Assembly (NCBI GenBank): GCA_018141785.1
Contig: CP073341.1
Coordinates: forward strand, 2,155,422-2,219,421
Length of the DNA: 64,000 nt
Origin: Candidatus Paraprochloron terpiosi LD05
GTDB taxonomy: Bacteria > Cyanobacteriota > Cyanobacteriia > Cyanobacteriales > Prochloraceae
Direction: 5' to 3'
Below the pieces are notes generated by a model. The model worked only from the letters and a program-made list of their open reading frames with translations. It did not search any database and was not told the DNA's origin. Positions within the stretch are counted from its first letter, which is position 1; each line of letters opens with the position of its first letter. The translations under genes and the position numbers were made by a program. Positions 58,466-64,000 of the stretch are shown in pieces.

Positions 58466-59052
58466 TTTTCAAGTCAGATTCCTTTCAGGAGTTGATAGAA
58501 GAGGCAGTTATTTTTTTGTTGGCTACACCAATAGAACATTTGCCGCTTGATTCTAGATTTATAGGTACAGGTGTGTATGCAATTTATTACCAGGGTGCTT
58601 TTCCAGCCTATTCTGCTATTTATCAAAGTAACCCAAATCTTCCTATTTATGTTGGAAAAGCAGTTCCCACTGGTTGGCGACAAGGACGTGCAAAAAGGAT
58701 AGTCAATGATTTTGCTCTTTACCGAAGGCTCAGAGAACACTCCAGGAGTATCGACTCATCATCGAATCTAGAGCTTAGTGATTTTTCCTGTAGATTCATG
58801 ATCCTAGTTGGCGATGAAGCTGATTTAATTGGTATAGTAGAGGCAGCCCTAATAAGGAAATATAATCCACTCTGGAATTCATATATTGATGGTTTCGGTA
58901 ACCATGATCCTGGTAGTGGTAGATATAACCAAGCCAAATCAGAATGGGACGTTTTACATCCTGGGCGTGGTTGGGCGGACAAATTGCGGGGAAATGCACC
59001 TACGACAGCAGAAGTTACAGAAAAAGTTAAAAGGTATAAAATTAATGGTTAA
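58447..59052 (+). CDS. GIY-YIG type II restriction endonuclease (Eco29kI-like)
   Basis: A 201-residue endonuclease of the Eco29kI group, which has a GIY-YIG active site and cuts CCGCGG in the type enzyme. The GIY equivalent is GVYAIYYQGAF (about 40), the YIG equivalent is PIYVGKAVPTGWRQGR (67-82), followed by a catalytic region including LREHSRSI and the candidate metal Glu in IVEAALIRKYNPLWN, and the group's HDPGSGRYNQAKSEWD and HPGRGWADK. The stop overlaps the methyltransferase start by 8 bp. Its cleavage site in this strain is unknown. Confidence 0.85.
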   Translation: MNLEQHIFKSDSFQELIEEAVIFLLATPIEHLPLDSRFIGTGVYAIYYQGAFPAYSAIYQSNPNLPIYVGKAVPTGWRQGRAKRIVNDFALYRRLREHSRSIDSSSNLELSDFSCRFMILVGDEADLIGIVEAALIRKYNPLWNSYIDGFGNHDPGSGRYNQAKSEWDVLHPGRGWADKLRGNAPTTAEVTEKVKRYKING

Positions 59053-60202
59053 TCTTAACTCAATAGAACTATTTTCCGGAGCAGGTGGGTTAGCTCTCGG
59101 TATGACTCAAAGCGGCTTTCATCATCAAATGCTGGTAGAGTTAAATCCCAATGCTATCAACACACTAAGATTGAATCATAATGCAGAGTGGAATATAATT
59201 CATGGTAATGTGGCTGATATTTCTTTTCAGAAATATGAAAACAAAATAGAATTACTAGCTGGTGGACCTCCTTGTCAACCTTTTTCCTTAGGTGGGAACC
59301 ATAAAGGGTACCAGGATAGCAGGGACATGTTTCCCCAAGCTATTCGAGCAGTAAGGGAAGTCCAACCCAATGGATTTATATTTGAGAATGTCAAAGGATT
59401 GTTGAGAAAAAGTTTTGCTATTTACTTTGAATATATTATCTTGCAGTTTACCTATCCCGATATTGTACAGGATAAGAGTAAAAATTGGCAGGAACATTTA
59501 GCCAAGCTTCAGGAGATACACACCCAAGACAATTATCCTGGATTAAAGTATAACGTAGCATATAAACTATTAAATGCAGTCAACTATGGTGTTCCCCAGA
59601 AACGGGAGCGAGTCTTTATTGTGGGATTTAAAAATGATTTAAATGTGCAGTGGAGTTTTCCTAAACCTACTCATTCCCAAGCAGCATTATGGTGGCAACA
59701 ATGGGTAACGGGAGAATATTGGCAACGGTTAGAGATTGCTAACAAGGAGCGCCCTGAACAGCCTAAAAATATCAATACTCTCAGAAACAGACTGGAAAAA
59801 AAATATGGATTATTTGCCCCTCATGAAAAACCCTGGGTTACTTTAAGAGAAGCCATATCTGATTTACCGGATCCCAGAAAACCGAACCACTTCAAAAACC
59901 ATGAGTTTAAAGGAGGAGCGAAGTCCTATCCAGGCCATATAGGAAGCCCTCTTGATGAACCAGCCAAAACTTTGAAAGCTGGGTATCATGGAGTACCTGG
60001 TGGAGAAAATACCATCAGGTTTAATGATAGCAGTATTCGTTATTTAACTGTGAGGGAAGGAGCAAGAGTGCAAACTTTTCCAGACGACTATCATATTACT
60101 GGTTCATGGAGTGAATGTATGCGGCAAATTGGCAATGCTGTTCCCGTTAAACTTGCTGCTGCTGTCTCAGACAGCGTTTACAAGACTCTAGCTAACCTCT
60201 AA
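59045..60202 (+). CDS. DNA (cytosine-5-)-methyltransferase of the Eco29kI-type R-M system
   Basis: A 385-residue m5C methyltransferase from ATG 59045. Motif I is ELFSGAGGLALGM, motif IV is GGPPCQPFSLGG with the catalytic Cys, motif VI is FIFENVKGLL, motif VIII is GVPQKRERVFIVG, and motifs IX-X are YLTVREGARVQTFPDDY and QIGNAVPVKLA. It protects DNA from the endonuclease with which it overlaps by 8 bp. The upstream in-frame ORF to 58886 lies inside the endonuclease gene and is rejected. Confidence 0.92.
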   Translation: MVNLNSIELFSGAGGLALGMTQSGFHHQMLVELNPNAINTLRLNHNAEWNIIHGNVADISFQKYENKIELLAGGPPCQPFSLGGNHKGYQDSRDMFPQAIRAVREVQPNGFIFENVKGLLRKSFAIYFEYIILQFTYPDIVQDKSKNWQEHLAKLQEIHTQDNYPGLKYNVAYKLLNAVNYGVPQKRERVFIVGFKNDLNVQWSFPKPTHSQAALWWQQWVTGEYWQRLEIANKERPEQPKNINTLRNRLEKKYGLFAPHEKPWVTLREAISDLPDPRKPNHFKNHEFKGGAKSYPGHIGSPLDEPAKTLKAGYHGVPGGENTIRFNDSSIRYLTVREGARVQTFPDDYHITGSWSECMRQIGNAVPVKLAAAVSDSVYKTLANL

Positions 60203-60311
60203 CTCCGCCCCTAGGAACTGGTAAGGCGTGTGCAAGATTAATTTTCCCGATTCTCTGCTCACACAGCCCCTTTTCCTTGCCTACCGACAGCAACCACCAG
60301 TTATTCGGTGC

Positions 60312-60412
60312 GTTTTTAGGGGACTGATTTTATAGAACCACAGAGACGCAGAGGGCGCAGAGGAAAGAATATGAGAGATATTTTGGTTTAGAGATGAATT
60401 TAGAGCAATATA
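60312..60412 (+). repeat. Direct repeat, right copy, after the methyltransferase
   Basis: TTTTTAGGGGACTGATTTTA, then CCACAGAGACGCAGAGGGCG, GAGATATTTTGGTTTAGAG and ATGAATTTAGAGCAATATAT. It duplicates the upstream region and first seven codons of the endonuclease gene (58366-58465), after which the similarity ends and the reading frame stops. Confidence 0.8.
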
Positions 60413-60472
60413 TATAACGTTATTCAGTGCGTTACACTATCGTGAATACACCAAACAGCAATATAATATAAT

Positions 60473-61681
60473 ATGACAACTACTCCCCTAACCTGGCAAG
60501 AATTAGAAGCCCTCACAGACTTTTACCTAGACAGGGTTAATGGACCCACTAACTCCCAAGCCACATTGCGCCTGTTTTCTCACCCCGAATCCCATGTTAA
60601 AATAACCCTATATCGAGATAATCATGGTTGGTGTCCCTACTGCCAGAAAGTCTGGCTGTGGTTGGAAGAAAAGCAAGTCCCCTACCGCATCGAAAAAGTG
60701 ACCATGTTCTGCTACGGGGACAAAGAGCAGTGGTACAAAGACAAAGTTCCATCGGGAATGCTCCCAGCCATAGAATTGAATAACCGCTTGATTACAGAAA
60801 GTGACGACATTTTGAGAGCTTTGGAAACAGTATTTGGTCCATTAGGGCTGGGTATGGAGGATCCTGCTGTGGTTCCCCTGCGACGACTGGAGCGCATGTT
60901 ATTTCGAGCCTGGTGTACCTGGCTTTGTTACCAAGCCAGAACCTCCTCCCAAGAGCAGCGTAACCGGGAGAAATTCACAAAAGTAGTGGCTATGGTAGAA
61001 GAAGCTCTCAAAAGCACACCAGGACCATATTTCCTGGCTGATTTTAGTACTGCGGATGTGGTCTTCACACCCTATATAGAGCGCATGAACGCCAGTTTAT
61101 ACTACTACAAGGGATACTCTTTGCGGGAAGAGAATCCTCATCTTGCCAAATGGTTTAATGCCATGGAAAGTCGCTCCACCTATCGAGGTACCCAGAGTGA
61201 CTTCCACACCCATGCCCATGACTTGCCCCCCCAAATGGGAGGATGTTGGAGCAACGATGAACCTGAGACGCTCCGCAACAAGACACAAGTAGATAATGGT
61301 CCTTGGTTTGGGCTACCAGATGTAACCTACCCAGAACCGGAAACCTCCCGTGCTGAAGCGCTGCACCGGGTGATTAAGCATCGTATTAACATTATTCGTG
61401 TTAACCCAGCCCATGATAAATTATTCGATACAGCCCTGCGCTGTGCCTTGACTTACATGATAACAGGTGAAGTCTGCACACCGCCCCTCAACTCCGACTC
61501 CGCTTTGCGATATTTGAGAGATAGAATCAATGTGCCTCGTGATATGTCGATTTATGCAGCGAAGCGACTGAGAGAAGCCTTGGAAGCAACAGCAGCATTG
61601 GTGGGCGATCGCCAGGGGGAACCTATTCCCCTCGGTCATCGACGGGATCAAGATCCAGCCAACTTTGCTAATTTGATTTAA
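60473..61681 (+). CDS. Glutathione S-transferase family protein, extended cyanobacterial form
   Basis: A 402-residue protein. Residues about 45-125 are a thioredoxin-fold GST N-domain with a glutaredoxin-type redox motif ([15 protein letters not shown]) and the cis-Pro glutathione site [11 protein letters not shown], then [13 protein letters not shown]-domain follows ([28 protein letters not shown]). The last about 140 residues ([26 protein letters not shown]-like [16 protein letters not shown]) are specific to cyanobacteria and algae. Substrate unknown. A promoter must lie in the 60 bp after the direct repeat. Confidence 0.85.
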   Translation: MTTTPLTWQELEALTDFYLDRVNGPTNSQATLRLFSHPESHVKITLYRDNHGWCPYCQKVWLWLEEKQVPYRIEKVTMFCYGDKEQWYKDKVPSGMLPAIELNNRLITESDDILRALETVFGPLGLGMEDPAVVPLRRLERMLFRAWCTWLCYQARTSSQEQRNREKFTKVVAMVEEALKSTPGPYFLADFSTADVVFTPYIERMNASLYYYKGYSLREENPHLAKWFNAMESRSTYRGTQSDFHTHAHDLPPQMGGCWSNDEPETLRNKTQVDNGPWFGLPDVTYPEPETSRAEALHRVIKHRINIIRVNPAHDKLFDTALRCALTYMITGEVCTPPLNSDSALRYLRDRINVPRDMSIYAAKRLREALEATAALVGDRQGEPIPLGHRRDQDPANFANLI

Positions 61682-61684
61682 CCA

Positions 61685-62137
61685 TTAGTTATTAGTAAAG
61701 AAAAGAAGTTTAGCCAAACCCCCCAGGAAACCGATAACAATACCAGTGACGGTGGTGCGACTGAAAAATTCTGAGTTTTCTAGTCGTTTTTCCCACCCAA
61801 CAAATTTATCTTCAACCTTTTTTTCTAGGGACTCAATTCTTTGATCTACTGCTTCTATCTTGTTTTCTAAATTGACGGCTGTGCTTTCAATTTTTTCATC
61901 AATGCGTTTCAACTCTCCATCAATGCGCTTGAACTCTCCATCAATACGTTTGAATTCTCCTTCTACTTGAGCAAAACCCACTTCCATTTTCTTTTCCAGT
62001 GACTGTAAGCCCACTTCCATTTTCTTATCCAGCGACTTTAAGCCCACTTCCATTTTCTTATCCAGCGACTCTAAACCGACGTCAATTTTCTTATCTAGAG
62101 CGAGTATTAAGGTTTTCAATTCGTCCAAATCAGTCAT
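61685..62137 (-). CDS. Heptad-repeat protein with C-terminal membrane anchor
   Basis: A 150-residue protein from ATG 62137. Tandem near-identical 11-residue units (LDKKMEVGLKS, LDKKMEVGLQS, LEKKMEVGFAQ) then 7-residue units (GEFKRID, three times) form an uninterrupted coiled coil, followed by one hydrophobic segment (TTVTGIVIGFLGGLAKLLFF) near the C-terminus. Such tail-anchored coiled-coil proteins are common in cyanobacteria and have no established function. An upstream in-frame start at 62170 is unlikely. Confidence 0.6.
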   Translation of the reverse strand: MTDLDELKTLILALDKKIDVGLESLDKKMEVGLKSLDKKMEVGLQSLEKKMEVGFAQVEGEFKRIDGEFKRIDGELKRIDEKIESTAVNLENKIEAVDQRIESLEKKVEDKFVGWEKRLENSEFFSRTTVTGIVIGFLGGLAKLLFFTNN

Positions 62138-62260
62138 TTGCTCTCTCCTTTGATTGATATAATACCACATAATGGAAACATTGTGTTACCATTATAACAT
62201 CTTTCTTTGCGCCCTTCCCCAAGGCGAAACTTGCCAAACATATAAAATAGGATAAAAACG

Positions 62261-63550
62261 GTGTTCAAAATTGGTTTACTCGGACTAGGTGTAGTAGGAA
62301 CAGGGACAGCAGAAATTATCCAGTCCGAAGGTCGTCATCCCCTCTTAAAGGAAATTGCCATCCAGCGGGTGGGAGTAAAAAACCTCACCAAACCCCGCCA
62401 AATTCAATTCCCTCCTGGAGTAATGACTACAGACTTGGAAGCCATCGCCACCGACCCAGAACTGGATATTGTAGTAGAATTAATTGGGGGCTTAGAACCA
62501 GCTAGATCCCTCATCCTGAAAGCAATTACAGCAGGTAAACATGTAGTCACCGCTAATAAAGCAGTGATCGCTCGTTATGGGGATGAAATCTTCGCAGCAG
62601 CTAATGCAGCAGGAGTCTATGTCCTATTTGAAGCAGCAGTAGGTGGGGGTATTCCAGTGATTAAACCCCTGAAACAGTCCCTGGGAGTTAATCGCATTAC
62701 CAGTGTCATCGGTATTGTCAACGGCACCACCAACTACATTCTCACCCAAATGGCTACAGCGGGGGCAGATTTTGCAGCAGTGCTAGCCAGAGCACAGGAA
62801 CTAGGTTACGCTGAAGCAGATCCCACTGCGGATGTAGACGGGTTAGACGCAGCGGACAAAATTGCCATCCTCACCTCCCTAGCCTTCCAGGGAAGGGTGA
62901 AAAGAGAAGAAGTCCACTGCGAAGGAATTAGACAAGTGAGTGCAGCAGATATTAACTATGCTCAAAAGCTGGGATTTGGGATTAAATTACTGGCGATTTC
63001 CCAGAAGACGAACCCCAAAGCAGACACTTTGCAAGTGAGAGTTCATCCTACCCTTGTTCCCAAGGAACATCCCCTCGCCAATATCCATGGAGTCAACAAC
63101 GCCATCTTAGTGGAAGGGGAACCTCTTGGACAAGTGATGTTTTTCGGTCCCGGTGCTGGTGCAGGACCTACTGCCAGTGCGGTGGTAGCTGATATCCTGA
63201 ATATTGTGGGTATTCTGGTATCCGGGGGGAAAACTAAGCAGTTGGATCCCTTGCTCAGTTGTTCCCATCAGCATTATTGCACCGTCACCCCCATTGCTGA
63301 ATTAGAGACAGGATTTTACGCTCGTTTCCTAGTAAGAGATGTTCCTGGAGTCATCGGTGATTTGGGTACTAGCTTCGGCAAATATGATGTTAGCTTATCC
63401 TCAGTAGTACAAATTGGTCAGCATGATGAATTAGCGGAAATTGTGGTGGTGACACACCAGGTGCGGGAAGGCAATTTTCGTCAAGCGTTAGAGGAAATTC
63501 GGGATTTAAAGGCGATCGCTAGTATTCCTAGTATTCTTCGAGTTTTATAA
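62261..63550 (+). CDS. hom: Homoserine dehydrogenase
   Basis: NAD(P)-dependent reduction of aspartate semialdehyde to homoserine for threonine, methionine and isoleucine. The 429 residues start (GTG 62261) with the dinucleotide site IGLLGLGVVGTG, have the substrate region GIVNGTTNYILTQM and ADPTADVDGLDAADKIAIL, and end with an ACT regulatory domain (FYARFLVRDVPGVIGDLGTS), implying feedback control by threonine. All motifs intact; monofunctional, not fused to aspartokinase. Confidence 0.96.
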   Translation: MFKIGLLGLGVVGTGTAEIIQSEGRHPLLKEIAIQRVGVKNLTKPRQIQFPPGVMTTDLEAIATDPELDIVVELIGGLEPARSLILKAITAGKHVVTANKAVIARYGDEIFAAANAAGVYVLFEAAVGGGIPVIKPLKQSLGVNRITSVIGIVNGTTNYILTQMATAGADFAAVLARAQELGYAEADPTADVDGLDAADKIAILTSLAFQGRVKREEVHCEGIRQVSAADINYAQKLGFGIKLLAISQKTNPKADTLQVRVHPTLVPKEHPLANIHGVNNAILVEGEPLGQVMFFGPGAGAGPTASAVVADILNIVGILVSGGKTKQLDPLLSCSHQHYCTVTPIAELETGFYARFLVRDVPGVIGDLGTSFGKYDVSLSSVVQIGQHDELAEIVVVTHQVREGNFRQALEEIRDLKAIASIPSILRVL

Positions 63551-63765
63551 CACTACGGGTGGGTTCTGTCTGTGGGGGACGCCCTCGGGGCGGGACGCCA
63601 AAGGCGGTTGCTTACGCAAAGCTTCGCAATCGGGGAAAAAATTTGCCCTGTACGGCGCACCGCGTAGCGGATCCCTTCGGGATCGCCTTGCGGGCCCATA
63701 CCATGCACCCCTACAAATAAAACCCTTAATCTACATTTAGATTGGAGAATCTCTGTACTACTAGG
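63551..63765. other. GC-rich palindrome-bearing intergenic spacer
   Basis: No gene. Contains overlapping short palindromes such as GGATCCCTTCGGGATCGCC and GCAAAGCTTCGCAATCGG near 63615-63695, and the repeat segment TGCACCCCTAC also seen near 8899. Confidence 0.5.
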
Positions 63766-63944
63766 ATGAAAGTCAGAGAAGTTATTAAAAAGCTACAAGC
63801 AGACGGCTGGACTCTTATCCGAACGAGAGGTAGTCACAGACAATATAAAGAAAAGTAACCGTTGCTGGTAAATTATCTGATGAATTGCCACCAGGGACTC
63901 TCAATAACATCTGGAAACAAGCTAATTTAAAAGGAGAAAAGTAA
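63766..63944 (+). pseudogene. hicA toxin gene, frameshifted
   Basis: ATG 63766 opens MKVREVIKKLQADGWTLIRT and RGSHRQYKEK, then stops at 63858. One frame over, from about 63858, the sequence continues VTVAGKLSDELPPGTLNNIW and ends KQANLKGEK at 63944. A complete HicA reads through these blocks with a few residues between, so a small deletion near 63853-63858 has broken the toxin. The catalytic GSHR-type His is present in the first part. Confidence 0.75.
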
Positions 63945-64000
63945 ATGCGCTACGTTATTATCATCGAAAAAGCCCAGCACAACTGATGTTCCTGGGTGTA
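63945..64000 (+). pseudogene. hicB antitoxin start, apparently broken, cut by window edge
   Basis: ATG 63945 follows the hicA stop directly and reads MRYVIIIEKAQHN, the usual HicB N-terminus, then meets TGA. One frame over the sequence gives DVPGC, the next HicB motif, so a short out-of-frame deletion is inferred. The rest lies beyond the window. Confidence 0.55.

Noticed and set aside
58886..59044. N-terminal extension of the methyltransferase ORF
   Set aside because: It lies inside the endonuclease gene in another frame; motif I starts just after ATG 59045.

Overview
The window is cyanobacterial chromosome. The evidence is the dark-operative protochlorophyllide reductase genes chlL-chlN, magnesium chelatase subunit chlD, chlM, a C-phycoerythrin cpeB-cpeA pair, the PxcA proton-extrusion protein, a five-gene Pix/Tax1-type phototaxis operon with a cyanobacteriochrome receptor, several cyanobacterial DUF families (DUF3172, DUF3727), and frequent HIP1 octamers (GCGATCGC, for example near 4591, 8616 and 10340). 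The many mobile repeats, decayed genes and NLR-like signalling proteins fit a phycoerythrin-containing, probably filamentous species. I cannot name the genus from sequence alone.

Layout. 1-2403 (-) is most of a group II intron whose reverse-transcriptase ORF has a frameshift and runs off the left edge. It sits about 75 bp downstream of a Wza-like SLBB polysaccharide export gene (2478-4250). Next come a decayed Trp-rich small gene, a 31-residue membrane peptide, pxcA, and a RecB/AddB-like P-loop protein. chlL-chlN (9149-11455) converge on a giant, frameshifted Calx-beta/RCC1/cadherin/lectin-like gene (11518-16073). 16248-22467 is a divergent cluster: a caspase-nSTAND-WD40 protein faces a two-gene operon encoding an acidic small protein and a coiled-coil protein with two membrane segments. 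22476-25466 holds a CPBP protease, a GlmM-like mutase and chlM. A TIR plus KGGVGR-ATPase operon follows, then moaA, rpsD, cpeBA, a nuclease-fold protein, glmS and a DUF3172 gene.

33846-42625 is the phototaxis operon (PatA-like regulator, CheY, CheW, GAF/MCP receptor, hybrid CheA). Uma2 and pyrG follow. 44.9-48.5 kb is an accessory island of decayed toxin-antitoxin genes, a coiled-coil TIR protein, an AlbA_2 protein and several copies of a 78-bp inverted-repeat element. Then come chlD, a DUF3727-mltG-msrB run, a NACHT ATPase carrying a (GGCGTT)n-encoded Ala-Asn array, an ABC-2 exporter, trmL, an Eco29kI-type GIY-YIG restriction enzyme with its m5C methyltransferase between imperfect direct repeats, a GST-like protein, a coiled-coil tail-anchored protein, hom, and a decayed hicAB pair at the right edge.

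How it works together. Housekeeping pigment, cofactor, nucleotide and cell-wall genes are interleaved with at least five separate candidate immunity or conflict modules: caspase-STAND, TIR-KGGVGR, coiled-coil TIR/AlbA_2, NACHT, and restriction-modification. Several contain near-identical tandem repeats of the kind that change quickly. The strongest candidates for under-described biology are the caspase-nSTAND divergent cluster, the NACHT protein with its hexanucleotide minisatellite, and the restriction-modification locus with flanking long direct repeats. All family names come from reading motifs; no database search was run.
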